A DNA stretch of 26,836 nucleotides from Caryophanales bacterium UBA4951 (GCA_002397465.1 DHAP01000019.1:1-26836); one strand, 5' to 3'. Counted from the first letter of the stretch, positions 15,917 to 22,959 are shown. Numbers and translations: made by a program. Notes: generated by a model not told the origin, from the letters alone.

Positions 15917-15943
15917 ACCACCGCTGGAAAAGCCCATTATAAT
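15915..15943 (+). promoter_or_regulatory. hit gene promoter
   Basis: A consensus -10 TATAAT (15938-15943) lies 17 bp after a weak -35 TTACCA (15915-15920), which overlaps the T-tail of the preceding terminator. The start codon follows 22 nt after the -10. Confidence 0.65.
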
Positions 15944-15964
15944 GGAGCCAAAGAAGGTATCAGC

Positions 15965-16381
15965 ATGAAAGACGTATTCTGCAAAATCATCGATGGGGAC
16001 ATCCCCTCGGTCAAAGTCTATGAGGACGACGACGTTCTGGCGATATTGGATATTTCCCAGACCACCAAAGGCCACACGCTCGTCATCAGCAAGAAACACT
16101 ATGACAGTTTCCTTTCGACTCCAAGCGACATCGTCCACAAGGTCTATGACGTCGCCCAAAGGATCGCCCAGGCCGAAGTGAGCGTCCTCGGCGCCAAAGG
16201 GGTCAACATCCTGACCAACGTCGGCGAGGCCGCCGGACAAAGCGTCCCCCACTTCCACGTCCACGTGATCCCAAGGTATTTGGGAGGAGAGGGCGGCTTC
16301 CAGATTTCAATGAAAGCCCAAGACACCTCCAAGATGGATCTGCCTCTATTGGCCCATACCATCTCAAAAGAGCTTAAATAG
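15965..16381 (+). CDS. hit: HIT-family nucleotide hydrolase (HinT-like)
   Basis: This 138-residue protein is a histidine-triad hydrolase, a small dimeric enzyme that cleaves nucleotide-phosphoramidate or related bonds such as AMP-lysine. The triad is His96, His98 and His100 in VPHFHVHVIPRY, and the N-terminal DVFCKIIDGDIPSVKVYED and DISQTTKGHTLVISKKH segments are typical. Length is normal. It has a GAAGG ribosome binding site, its own promoter and its own terminator, so it is a single-gene transcript. Confidence 0.96.
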   Translation: MKDVFCKIIDGDIPSVKVYEDDDVLAILDISQTTKGHTLVISKKHYDSFLSTPSDIVHKVYDVAQRIAQAEVSVLGAKGVNILTNVGEAAGQSVPHFHVHVIPRYLGGEGGFQISMKAQDTSKMDLPLLAHTISKELK

Positions 16382-16436
16382 GCCATTTAAAGCAAGATAA
16401 GGCTTCTATCCTATAATTTAACAAAGTCTAGCGAAA

Positions 16437-16458
16437 GCGCGCCCCACGGCGCGTTTTT
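16437..16458 (+). terminator. Terminator after hit
   Basis: A 6-bp GC stem CGCGCC/GGCGCG with loop CCAC is followed by five Ts, 57 bp after the hit stop. Confidence 0.85.
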
Positions 16459-16520
16459 CGTTGATGTTGCCCAGAATTGCTTTGTAAGCGCTTCCACGAA
16501 AGGACTTTTAAGGCTATATT

Positions 16521-16693
16521 GTGGGTGAAGGAAGTCAACAATTCCTTCATTGGACTAGCAAGACAGGGCTAGTAACGCTTCGATAGGCAATTTCTTGGGA
16601 AGGCTAAGAGACTGCGAAGTAGTCGGAGGTTAAAACCAAGAAATCGCTACGAAAAAGGCATCTCAATCAAGCGGAGTGAGATGCCTTTCTTTT
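16521..16693 (+). ncRNA. Unassigned structured small RNA
   Basis: Between the hit terminator and a strong terminator lies ~170 nt with no ORF but strong local pairing: stem 1 TGAAGGAA/TTCCTTCA (16526-16549), stem 2 ACTAGC/GCTAGT (16554-16573), and stem 3 GCAATTTCTTGG/CCAAGAAATCGC (16587-16647, 11 of 12 paired) enclosing GACT/AGTC (16610-16624), then the terminator. A possible -10 TATATT lies at 16515-16520 with a poor -35 TTCCAC 17 bp upstream, so the 5' end is approximate. It lacks the hallmarks of tmRNA, RNase P RNA, SRP RNA and T-boxes that I know, and a row of separate hairpins is unlike 6S RNA. No gene is left downstream for it to regulate, so a trans-acting RNA is likelier than a riboswitch. 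Possible relation to the raiA motif is worth testing. Confidence 0.6.
16654..16693. terminator. Bidirectional terminator of the small RNA and, originally, of the LRR gene at 18872
   Basis: A perfect 12-bp stem AAAGGCATCTCA/TGAGATGCCTTT with an 11-nt loop is flanked by CTTTTG on the plus side and by TTTTTCG on the minus side, so it can stop transcription from both directions. Removing the insertion at 16695-18861 places it right after the stop of the convergent LRR gene, for which it was evidently the terminator. Confidence 0.9.
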
Positions 16694-16694
16694 G
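16687..16694. repeat. Left copy of 8-bp target site duplication
   Basis: TTCTTTTG, identical to 18862-18869, directly flanks the left end of the compound insertion. Eight bp is the usual duplication length for ISL3-family elements. Confidence 0.9.
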
Positions 16695-16873
16695 GGCTCT
16701 ACTGAATAAAAGGCGGGGTAATTCCCAGGACCCCACACTTTAGTCAGCAGTTTTATCCGTTTCCGCCCTCAGCCAACGGCAAACGACGGCTTTTGGAGGA
16801 GAAGGAATGGCGATCAGCGTGATATCCAGTCCCCATATCGCTTTTTCCATTTTTGCCTGATAGCCGCCTGACG

Positions 16874-16902
16874 AAAAAAAGAGGGCCCTTTCGGACCCTC
16901 TT
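16874..16902 (-). terminator. Inward-reading terminator in the left ISL3 unit
   Basis: On the minus strand AGAGGGTCC/GGGCCCTCT (one G-T pair) with a GAAA loop is followed by seven Ts. It would block transcription entering from the right end, a common self-protection feature of insertion sequences; its counterpart is at 18754-18779. Confidence 0.75.
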
Positions 16903-16906
16903 GCCG

Positions 16907-16982
16907 ACCCCACTGTAAATTCAGTAGATTCCAGCGCATTTTTCAGAAACACACTGAAACACACCTTTTATTCAGTAGAGCC
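16907..16982. repeat. ISL3 right end, copy 1 (76 bp)
   Basis: This segment matches 18786-18861 at 73 of 76 positions; the three differences are clustered at 16928-16934. It contains several TTCAGTAG and CTGAA motifs in both orientations, probably transposase-binding sites. Confidence 0.9.
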
Positions 16983-17033
16983 TATATTTCAAGTGACTTT
17001 ATGCATTCACAAAACAGACCAATTTATTTAAAT

Positions 17034-17387
17034 TTAATCAATAGCAGTTATTGGGTAAAATTCTAAATCTAATCCCCAAGTAGGTGATATGCCTTTCTTG
17101 CTATTTTCGGTATAGTTTAAACTAAGCGATTCATCTCTATTTTCTGAAAAGTAACCGCAATCCACGAAATTTTTTCTCATCTGTCTATAAGACATCCCAG
17201 TTACTATAAATTTATCTAAATCAAGCAATTCAAAATGTTTTTGTTTAACCTTATATTCATCTTCAATAAAGCCATCCAAAACATCAAACTTAGCAACTGC
17301 CATATATTTATCACTATATATTCTAGTTACAATGAAGTCTGAGTATGGTTTTTGATTTAAAGCTACAAAGTCTCCAACTTTAAACAT
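17034..17387 (-). CDS. AT-rich orphan gene carried within the insertion
   Basis: This 117-residue protein matches no family I recognise. It starts MFKVGDFVALNQKPYSDFIV, which suggests a small SH3-like or KOW-type beta barrel at the N-terminus, followed by a charged helical middle and a Ser/Asn-rich C-terminus. It has no signal peptide or membrane segment. A GAAGG site stands 8 nt before the ATG. The base composition is clearly more AT-rich than all flanking chromosomal genes, so it came from another genome, perhaps phage or plasmid. It lies between an ISL3 right end and an IS256-family end, as a passenger would. Confidence 0.6.
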   Translation of the reverse strand: MFKVGDFVALNQKPYSDFIVTRIYSDKYMAVAKFDVLDGFIEDEYKVKQKHFELLDLDKFIVTGMSYRQMRKNFVDCGYFSENRDESLSLNYTENSKKGISPTWGLDLEFYPITAID

Positions 17388-17464
17388 TGTTTATGCCTTC
17401 TAAATTTTATGGATTGAGATTGCTCTGAAGTTTGTGTAAACGCAATTTCCTGATCGCATAGATA

Positions 17465-18490
17465 TTAGTCCTCGATTAGTTTCTCATCAATATGTTCCCT
17501 CCCACGGATAGTTCTTTTGCCTACCTTATCGTTATAATGTAAGAATATTGATACTAGGCATTTCTCCATCGCCTCTTCATCAACGAATTGAATGTGTTTC
17601 TTTAATAGTCTTTTTATTTGTTTGTTGAAGCCTTCGATACAGTTGTTCGTATAGAGCTTGCCGCGCAGACTCTCGTGGAACGAGTAGAAGGCGAACACCT
17701 CATCTAGATTAAGAGAATCACCCCATCTTTTTATTGATGGGTACTCGGCCCCCCATTTCGCCAGAAACCCCGCGAACCCAGTTAGGGCTTCTTTTCTAGA
17801 TGGCATCTTCGCTAAAGCCATGAAGCCATGCATGATCGGAGCTCTATCAGAGGGCCTGACCTTCGCCCCGAGGTCACGGGCTAGATGGACGACACACCTT
17901 TGATGGAGGGCTTTAGGGAAGGTCTCATCAATTACACTGTCGATACCCGCCAAACCATCACTTACAACAATCCTGGCACTTTTCATGCCCCGCTTTTTGA
18001 AGCTTTGGAGAAGCGATGTCCATTCTGTCGCTGATTCTTGTGGGGTTATTGACCAGCCAATCACCCGCCTCTCACCTTCCATCGTGATACCCATCGCGAT
18101 GTTTATGGCCTCCTTTTCAACCGTCTTACGTCTAAGGGGCACGTAGGTCGAATCGATGAAGATGGCCAGCCAATCCGCTTCGATCGGGGATGTTCTGAAG
18201 GCTTCGACGTCCTCTTTGAGGCAATCCGTTATCATCGAGACGGTGGACGCCGGGTAGCTGCTTTCGTGGAGGAACCCCACGAACTCGGAGATCTCGGAAT
18301 CCGCCGTCCCCGCCGAACAGGGCTTGGCTACCGTCTGCCCGATGTCGTCGGTCCTCCTTTGGTAGGGCTTCAGCAAGGCGGTCGAGAACTCCCCGTTCCG
18401 GTCCCGGTGGACGTCGACCGCGATATCGCCATAGGGCGTCGATATCTTCCTTTGGCAGTGCCCATCCCTTGAATTGCCGGCGTCTTTTGC
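17465..18490 (-). pseudogene. IS256-family (Mutator-type) transposase, 5'-truncated
   Basis: The DDE catalytic core is complete: FIDSTY (first Asp), VVSDGLAGID (second Asp) and NNCIEGFNKQIKR (Glu), with the HQRCVVHLARD motif between the second Asp and the Glu. Homology starts near NSRDGHCQRKISTPYGDI and lacks the ~70-80 N-terminal residues. The frame stays open upstream to an ATG at 18595, but those ~38 codons are the antisense of the ISL3 transposase fragment, so the 5' end was cut at about 18485-18500. The downstream flank GTTTGTGTAAACGCAATTTC (~17430-17450) looks like an IS256-family terminal repeat; the other terminal repeat is missing. Probably inactive. Confidence 0.85.
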
Positions 18491-18496
18491 CTTTCC

Positions 18497-18754
18497 TTGC
18501 TCCGATTTGCCGTAGCCAAGCACGAGAAGGCCGCCCTTTCGCGGAAGGCGAGGAGGGATCTCAGATGCCCGGATTGTCAGATCCCGCTCTGGCACGACGG
18601 AATCCGGAAGGACGGGGTCAGGATAACCAATGGCATAGCCGAGGCGATAAACAACGTCATTAAAACGATCATAAAATCAGCCTACGGGTACCGCAATTTC
18701 GACAGGTTCCGCAAACGAGTGATGCTGATAGTCACCTACTCGAAAAAGAAGTGA
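18497..18754 (+). pseudogene. C-terminal fragment of an ISL3-family transposase
   Basis: The open frame ends in the ISL3 transposase signature: RITNGIAEAINNVIKTIIKS, then AYGYRNFDRFRKRVMLI. This contains the last catalytic Glu (in AEAIN) and the conserved GYRNFDRFRKR tail. A full transposase has over 400 residues; about 85 are left. The right inverted repeat of the same element follows at 18861, so the fragment and the outer right end belong together. It is joined at ~18490 to the broken IS256 transposase in opposite orientation. Confidence 0.85.
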
Positions 18755-18779
18755 GAAAAGAGGGCTCGGCCGAGCCCTC
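18754..18779 (-). terminator. Inward-reading terminator at the right ISL3 end
   Basis: A perfect 10-bp stem GAGGGCTCGG/CCGAGCCCTC is followed on the minus strand by TTTTCT. It now probably ends the mRNA of the LRR gene at 18872, whose original terminator was moved 2.2 kb away by the insertion. Confidence 0.7.
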
Positions 18780-18785
18780 CTCCGT

Positions 18786-18861
18786 ACCCCACTGTAAATT
18801 CAGTAGTTTTCAACGCATTTTTCAGAAACACACTGAAACACACCTTTTATTCAGTAGAGCC
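18786..18861. repeat. ISL3 right end, copy 2 (76 bp)
   Basis: This is the partner of 16907-16982 (73 of 76 identical) and forms the outer right end of the compound insertion. Confidence 0.9.
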
Positions 18862-18869
18862 TTCTTTTG
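18862..18869. repeat. Right copy of 8-bp target site duplication
   Basis: TTCTTTTG, identical to 16687-16694. The LRR stop codon follows 2 bp later. Confidence 0.9.
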
Positions 18870-18871
18870 CC

Positions 18872-20932
18872 TTATTGGCTGATGGTCTTCGTGCCATCGC
18901 TGCAGATGACGTTGACAGTCGACCTATTGGAGATCTGATAGGACGACAATGTGCAGGCGCTCGCCCACTCACTGAGGGTTCCGGCGTAATGGATGTTCAA
19001 GCTGACGCTCGCGTCTCTGACGGTGAAATTATATCTGCCGAGAGTGACGTTCTTCGGCAGATAGATGTCCGTCAAGGAATCGCAATAGGCGAAAGCGCTG
19101 TTGCCGATGTTGAGGCTTGAGCAAGAGCTGAGGTCAATGCTCGTGAACTTCGTGTCATTGTAGAAAGTCTCGCTTGGGATCGTGATGGCGTTGCCTGGCG
19201 AGGAGATTGAAAGAGTCTCAAGCGAGGTGTTGTTCTTGAAGACTTGGCTTCCGAAGGTGATTCCGTTTTTGCCATATAAGGAAACGCTCTTGAGAGCTGG
19301 GCTGGTGGAATTGCCAAAGAAAGCGTAACTGCCAAGGCTCAAGGTGCCGTCACTGCTGATGGAAACGCTAGATAATGATGGGCAGCCGCTGAAAGCGCTG
19401 CTGCCAATCGATAAATCGTTGGTCGTGGCCACATCGAGGGTGGAAAGCTTCGTGCAGCCATAGAAGACCTCGCTGCCGATCGAAGAGACGCTCGAAGGAA
19501 GAGTGACGCTAGTAAGAGCGGTGTCGCCCTTGAAGGCCTGATCGCCGATGACGAGGTTATTGCAGCCGGAAAGATCAACCGTGGTGAGGTTGGTGTTGTT
19601 CATGAAGACGCCCTTGTTGATTGTTGTAGTGTTACTATCGGTGTCGATCGTGATGGCTGTGAGCTTGTTGTTGCCAGTCTGACTCCAGTCATTGTATTTG
19701 ACAGGATCCACGGTGACGTTGATGGAATATGATTTGCCATCATCGCTCACGGTTACGCTGCCATCTGCGCATTCGACGGTGCTGCCGGCGTAGTTGGATA
19801 AGACTGAGGAGTTGGTGAAATCGCTCATGACCGATGAGACGACGGTCCCACTGCCGAGGTTGTATTTCATATGGACGGTGCGTCCATAGTTCCAGTTGGT
19901 GCCTTTGCTCACCGCATCCCATTGGGCTTTGGTGCCGCCGAATTCGATGGAAAGAGGGACGGTGCCATCATAAATGGCGAAGGCCGTCTCGCCGATGCTC
20001 GTCAAAGTGCTCGGAAGGCTGATAGACTGAAGCGCTGGGCAATCGCTGAAAGAGGCACTCTCCAAAGACGTGATATTGCCGTTGAAGGTGATGCTCGATA
20101 AAGAAGAGCAAGACTGGAAGCTGCTTTCTTGGATCGAGGTGATGCTAGAAGGGATCACGACATTATTCAAAAGGGCGTCAGAATAGAAAACGTAGGCCCC
20201 TAGCGAAGTGAGGGAGTCGGACAAAGTCACGCTCGTCAAGGATAAACAATTGCCAAGGGCGAAAGCGCCAATCGAAGTGGCTTTTGATAAATCAAGGGTA
20301 GAAACTCCAGTGCCATTTAGGGCCGAAGACCCGATTGTAAGAGGGACGGAAGGGAAAGATAGCTCAGTGATGCTAGAGCAATCATAGAAAGCGCCATTCC
20401 CGATGCTGAGAGAGGCGGCGTCGGCGGCTGATGAATAATAAGATGAGGCTTTGAAAAAAGAAACCTTGGTCAAATTTGCGCATTCAGAGAAGGCATAGTT
20501 CCCGATTTTGGAATAAGAGGTCGGAATATAGACTTCTACCATCTTGGTTTCGTGTTGGAAGAAATCCGAATTTGAGGCAAAGTCGGAAATGCCGGAAATA
20601 ACGGTCGTTCCGCCATCGGTGATCGGAAGGAAGGCCGCGGAAATGTCACTAGAATCGTTCTTGCCCTTTGTGGCCACTCCAGACTTGATGGTGAAACCGT
20701 ATTTGCTGCCTGAGAAAGGATCGCTGAAATCCGCGGTCCCGTTTTTGATATGAAAGAAACCGCCATCGACCGGATAAAAGATCCAGCCCCCTGCCGATCC
20801 GTTGATTGAGATGACTTTGTTTTCGGCGCTTTCGCCATAAGTCCAGGCGGCGTAACCGACGCCGGTCGAGATACCAGCTATCGCCAAAAACAAAGAACCG
20901 GCCAAGATGATTGATCGGTTAGTCTTGTTCAT
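18872..20932 (-). CDS. BspA-like leucine-rich-repeat surface protein with W-T-Y export signal (LRR-1)
   Basis: This 686-residue exported protein starts with a positively charged n-region and hydrophobic core, ending GVGYAAWTYGES (W30-T31-Y32), followed by VISINGSAGGW (40-50). The same layout is found in three neighbours and resembles TasA/camelysin signals cut by SipW-type peptidases. The rest is BspA-type LRR_5 repeats in two blocks (~130-350 and ~440-670), with units such as AFSECANLTKVSF and VFYGCTKLSTLDV, each block ending in a GTxxxW module (FGGTKAQWDAVSKGTNWNYGR; HYAGTLSEWASA). No LPXTG or C-terminal anchor is present. The AUG overlaps a leader ORF (ATGA) and has no Shine-Dalgarno directly upstream except across a hairpin. 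BspA proteins act in adhesion and host binding; that role is inferred. Confidence 0.9.
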   Translation of the reverse strand: MNKTNRSIILAGSLFLAIAGISTGVGYAAWTYGESAENKVISINGSAGGWIFYPVDGGFFHIKNGTADFSDPFSGSKYGFTIKSGVATKGKNDSSDISAAFLPITDGGTTVISGISDFASNSDFFQHETKMVEVYIPTSYSKIGNYAFSECANLTKVSFFKASSYYSSAADAASLSIGNGAFYDCSSITELSFPSVPLTIGSSALNGTGVSTLDLSKATSIGAFALGNCLSLTSVTLSDSLTSLGAYVFYSDALLNNVVIPSSITSIQESSFQSCSSLSSITFNGNITSLESASFSDCPALQSISLPSTLTSIGETAFAIYDGTVPLSIEFGGTKAQWDAVSKGTNWNYGRTVHMKYNLGSGTVVSSVMSDFTNSSVLSNYAGSTVECADGSVTVSDDGKSYSINVTVDPVKYNDWSQTGNNKLTAITIDTDSNTTTINKGVFMNNTNLTTVDLSGCNNLVIGDQAFKGDTALTSVTLPSSVSSIGSEVFYGCTKLSTLDVATTNDLSIGSSAFSGCPSLSSVSISSDGTLSLGSYAFFGNSTSPALKSVSLYGKNGITFGSQVFKNNTSLETLSISSPGNAITIPSETFYNDTKFTSIDLSSCSSLNIGNSAFAYCDSLTDIYLPKNVTLGRYNFTVRDASVSLNIHYAGTLSEWASACTLSSYQISNRSTVNVICSDGTKTISQ

Positions 20933-20979
20933 GCGCCCACGATATGGGCGTTATCGTCAAAGAGAATGAGCATTTCCAT
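20929..20979 (-). CDS. 16-codon leader ORF overlapping LRR-1
   Basis: It encodes MEMLILFDDNAHIVGA. AAAGGAG lies 6 nt before its ATG, and its TGA overlaps the LRR-1 start as ATGA. The peptide resembles nothing known and shares no sequence with the other two leader ORFs. What is conserved is position and architecture, so the act of translation may matter more than the peptide. Confidence 0.55.
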   Translation of the reverse strand: MEMLILFDDNAHIVGA

Positions 20980-20992
20980 ATCGTGCTCCTTT
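20938..20992 (-). promoter_or_regulatory. Shine-Dalgarno plus hairpin bridging to the LRR-1 start
   Basis: AAAGGAG (20992-20986) is followed without a gap by CACGATATGG, which pairs perfectly over 10 bp with CCATATCGTG (20947-20938) across a 28-nt loop. The LRR-1 AUG comes 5 nt after the stem. With the hairpin formed, the Shine-Dalgarno stands at normal distance from the LRR-1 AUG; opened, it serves the leader AUG, which lies in the 5' arm. Confidence 0.65.
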
Positions 20993-21025
20993 CTGAAGGC
21001 ATGGTGAACCTTCATAAGTCGTGCG

Positions 21026-21056
21026 CCAATTCCTAATTTCCTGGGTTAGGCTTTGG
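21026..21056 (-). promoter_or_regulatory. Leader RNA stem-loop with CCCAGGAAA loop (copy 1)
   Basis: On the minus strand an outer CCAA/TTGG and an inner CCTAA/TTAGG stem hold a 9-nt loop CCCAGGAAA. The same loop on a different stem is found upstream of LRR-3. It lies about 95 nt upstream of LRR-1 and is followed by a 6-bp stem TGAAGG/CCTTCA and then the Shine-Dalgarno. Compensated stems with an unchanged loop suggest a selected RNA element. Confidence 0.5.
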
Positions 21057-21310
21057 TGATGTGGTTTTAGTCACGAAGTTATCAAGCAGACTGGCGTTTT
21101 GCCAATCCGTCCTAATATGTTATTAGTTTAATCCTTTTTAGCCCGTTGTAAGCGATTTCAAAAATTGTGGTAAAAATGGCATTTATTTAGATGGCTAGTG
21201 AGCATTAGGCAATAATAGTAGCCATGGTCAACGAAAACTGACAGCCATTAAAAAGCACCTGCTTTGTTCTCTATGAAATTATTTACAATTGCTTAAGGCT
21301 AAATAGAAAG
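21057..21310. other. Intergenic region upstream of LRR-1
   Basis: It holds the probable LRR-1 promoter (AT-rich around 21110-21145 on the minus strand, with TAATAACATATT, but no clear -35), a small TTGGC/GCCAG-type hairpin near 21090-21105, and a weak terminator for LRR-2 at about 21249-21268. No ORF is supported. Confidence 0.4.
21249..21268 (-). terminator. Weak terminator after LRR-2
   Basis: On the minus strand AAAGC/GCTTT with a 4-nt loop is followed by a short T-run. The stem is short, so partial read-through into LRR-1 is possible. Confidence 0.35.
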
Positions 21311-22846
21311 CTACATCGTGTAATTGGCGGTAATGGACACCGACCGGTTCTTGGCGTAATTCGCCTTTGCCACGCTGTTGGTAAAGGTGTTCTTTCTGCC
21401 GGCATAGTAAACAGATAATTTGCCGCTCTTACCAGGATTCACCGAGAAAGCAAACGAATACGCTCCTATCGATGTCGCGTTCTTTGGAACATAGATTTTA
21501 TTGAGAGAAGTGCAATCATAGAAAGCATATTCATCGATGATGAAGCCGACCGTGATCGTGTTGAATCTCGCAGTGGTAAACGAAGAATTGTTGCAACCGT
21601 AGAAACTCTTTTTTCCGATTGAGGCGATATTGCTGGCAAACGTAACCCCGGTAAGGTTCGTTTCGTTAATGAATGTCTCATCTTCAATCTTCGTGGCGGT
21701 GTCTTTGAACGCCACGCTGTAAGTGAGATACGTCTGGGTCGGGAACGAAATGGTCGCTTCAGTCGTATCAACGCTGAGTATTCTCCCTTTCTTCCAGTCA
21801 TCACCGGCGTTTTTGGTGAGAGTAACCCAATTCTTGACGCTCCCTTGATAAGTGATTGGGAACGTGGTTGTTTTGGAGTAGTCAGTTCTGAAAGCGCCGG
21901 TCCCGATGCTTGTGACGTTCTCGGGGATCGTTACGCTAAGAACATTGTCATTGCCTGGATAATACCCATATGAGTCAAGGGTGCCGGCAAAGGTGTAATC
22001 CTGAATCGTGGAAGCAAACGTGTTATAGATAACCGAGTATTCGAAATCAGAATCCGAAGCATACACGATATCGCCGTCAGTGCAGGAAACGGTAAGGCTT
22101 CTGCCATAATGCCAAGACGAAGAAAGAGTGACGTTGTGGATCCAGTCAAATATCGAAGAGCCGTAAGAAATGGTCAAGTCGGCATAAGTCGTCGAGTAGG
22201 TTCCGAATGCGTACTCAGAGATGCTCGTCAATGTCGCTGGAAGGTCGATCAAAGAAAGATCGTCAAGACCGAAGAAGGAGGTCACCCCGACGCTGAAAGA
22301 GGTGGCTTCGCTAGCCCCACCGATAGTCGGAGTGTAGGCGTGGATTTCTTTTAGGTTAGAGCCATCCACGCTATAAAATGCGGCGTCCCCAAAAGACGAA
22401 TATGAAAGCGGGTAGTAGACCTGAATGACGTTCGTTGGGTTTGCTAATGAATAAACATAATTGCTGCCAGAGACGACCAAATCGATGCCATCGTAGACGT
22501 GGCTTCCGTTATCGGCCCCTGTCGTCGTTGGCAGATATACGCAGACATTGGTGCCTGATGGGTTATCAGCTGAGCTGACGTAATACTTGCCGCCGCTCTC
22601 TTTGGTATTGAAAACGGCTGGCGTCACTTGTTCGTTCCAATTGACGCTCCCGTCGGCGTTCATCTTGTAGAAGGCGCCGTCTTGCTCATAAGTCCAATTG
22701 TCCCCTACCGTCCCGCCTATCGTGACACGTTCGTCATTGGCGCTGCCACTATAAGTCCAGGCGGAGAAGCCGATGCTCACGGCCGCGAGAGCCAAAGCGC
22801 AAAAAGAAAGAGAAGAAGCCACGACAAGTTTGTTGATGTTAGTCAT
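21311..22846 (-). CDS. BspA-like leucine-rich-repeat surface protein with W-T-Y export signal (LRR-2)
   Basis: This 511-residue protein begins with the shared signal ending SIGFSAWTYSGSA (W30-T31-Y32), followed by VTIGGTVGDNW. The first ~150 residues after the signal have an acidic Tyr-rich domain (ADNGSHVYDGIDLVVSGSNY). LRR_5 repeats and three GTxxxW-type modules follow (ISYGSSIFDWIHN; ITYQGSVKNWVTL; VYYAGRKNTFTNS). It ends in a beta-strand-like RSVSITANYTM, similar in kind to the ends of LRR-3 and the small subunit. It lacks an anchor motif. Translation starts at an ATGA overlap with a 13-codon leader ORF. It has its own promoter in the 256-bp gap, so it need not be co-transcribed with LRR-3. 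Probable role: surface adhesion or matrix component. Confidence 0.9.
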   Translation of the reverse strand: MTNINKLVVASSLSFCALALAAVSIGFSAWTYSGSANDERVTIGGTVGDNWTYEQDGAFYKMNADGSVNWNEQVTPAVFNTKESGGKYYVSSADNPSGTNVCVYLPTTTGADNGSHVYDGIDLVVSGSNYVYSLANPTNVIQVYYPLSYSSFGDAAFYSVDGSNLKEIHAYTPTIGGASEATSFSVGVTSFFGLDDLSLIDLPATLTSISEYAFGTYSTTYADLTISYGSSIFDWIHNVTLSSSWHYGRSLTVSCTDGDIVYASDSDFEYSVIYNTFASTIQDYTFAGTLDSYGYYPGNDNVLSVTIPENVTSIGTGAFRTDYSKTTTFPITYQGSVKNWVTLTKNAGDDWKKGRILSVDTTEATISFPTQTYLTYSVAFKDTATKIEDETFINETNLTGVTFASNIASIGKKSFYGCNNSSFTTARFNTITVGFIIDEYAFYDCTSLNKIYVPKNATSIGAYSFAFSVNPGKSGKLSVYYAGRKNTFTNSVAKANYAKNRSVSITANYTM

Positions 22847-22884
22847 TTGCTTTTTGTCTCATGTTTCGTGTTCCGAGTTCCCAT
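22843..22884 (-). CDS. 13-codon leader ORF overlapping LRR-2
   Basis: It encodes MGTRNTKHETKSK, very polar and basic. Its ATG lies inside the 5' hairpin arm, 6-7 nt after a G-rich Shine-Dalgarno, and its TGA overlaps the LRR-2 start (ATGA). Confidence 0.55.
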   Translation of the reverse strand: MGTRNTKHETKSK

Positions 22885-22900
22885 GAGACGCCCCCCCTTT
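22856..22900 (-). promoter_or_regulatory. Shine-Dalgarno (G7 tract) plus hairpin bridging to the LRR-2 start
   Basis: AAAGGGGGGG (22900-22891) is followed after one C by GTCTCATG, which pairs perfectly over 8 bp with CATGAGAC (22863-22856) across an 18-nt loop. The LRR-2 AUG is 9 nt after the stem (AAAAAGCAA). The run of seven Gs is both the Shine-Dalgarno and a homopolymer that could slip in length. Confidence 0.6.
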
Positions 22901-22917
22901 CTTTTGCATTTCTAAAC

Positions 22918-22945
22918 ATAGCCTTATGGCTATAAGCCCATTGTA
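22918..22945 (-). promoter_or_regulatory. Likely LRR-2 promoter -10 and leader hairpin
   Basis: On the minus strand TACAAT (22945-22940) is a good -10; no clear -35 is seen at 17 bp. A small hairpin TAGCC-ATAA-GGCTA follows at 22931-22918, near the start of the expected transcript. Confidence 0.4.
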
Positions 22946-22959
22946 CATGAATAGAAACA

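Larger units (their letters stand above)
16695..16982. mobile_element. MITE-like internally deleted ISL3 unit (288 bp)
   Basis: This unit has a 19-bp perfect terminal inverted repeat and a full right-end region, but no recognisable transposase sequence in any frame. The interior holds only a minus-strand terminator hairpin. It could be mobilised by an intact ISL3 transposase elsewhere in the genome. The orphan-gene side has no second copy of the 8-bp duplication (TATATTTC follows 16982), so this unit did not insert alone here in its present form. Confidence 0.7.
16695..18861. mobile_element. Decayed compound ISL3-family insertion
   Basis: The outer ends are inverted: GGCTCTACTGAATAAAAGG at 16695-16713 and its exact complement ending at 18861. 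They begin GGCTCT as in ISL3-family elements and are flanked by a perfect 8-bp direct repeat. Inside, left to right: a 288-bp unit with both ends (16695-16982), an AT-rich orphan gene, an IS256-family transposase lacking its 5' end, the C-terminal part of an ISL3 transposase, and a second right end. No complete transposase remains, so the unit is probably immobile unless served in trans. It sits 2 bp beyond the stop of an LRR gene. Confidence 0.85.

Noticed and set aside
15368..16264. 298-codon open frame on the minus strand
   Set aside because: It spans, in antisense, the end of the second lipoprotein, a strong terminator and half of hit; it is a shadow frame.
16740..16964. Possible 74-residue protein in the 288-bp unit
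   Set aside because: It crosses a terminator hairpin and the ISL3 right end; no motif in any frame supports a gene.
18491..18595. N-terminal extension of the IS256-type transposase
   Set aside because: Open reading continues to an ATG at 18595, but those codons are antisense to the ISL3 transposase fragment and do not resemble the IS256-family N-terminus.
20938..20985. Invertible promoter (recombinase-type switch) before LRR-1
   Set aside because: The 10-bp inverted repeat encloses only 28 bp with a start codon and no promoter; the layout fits an RNA hairpin better than site-specific inversion.
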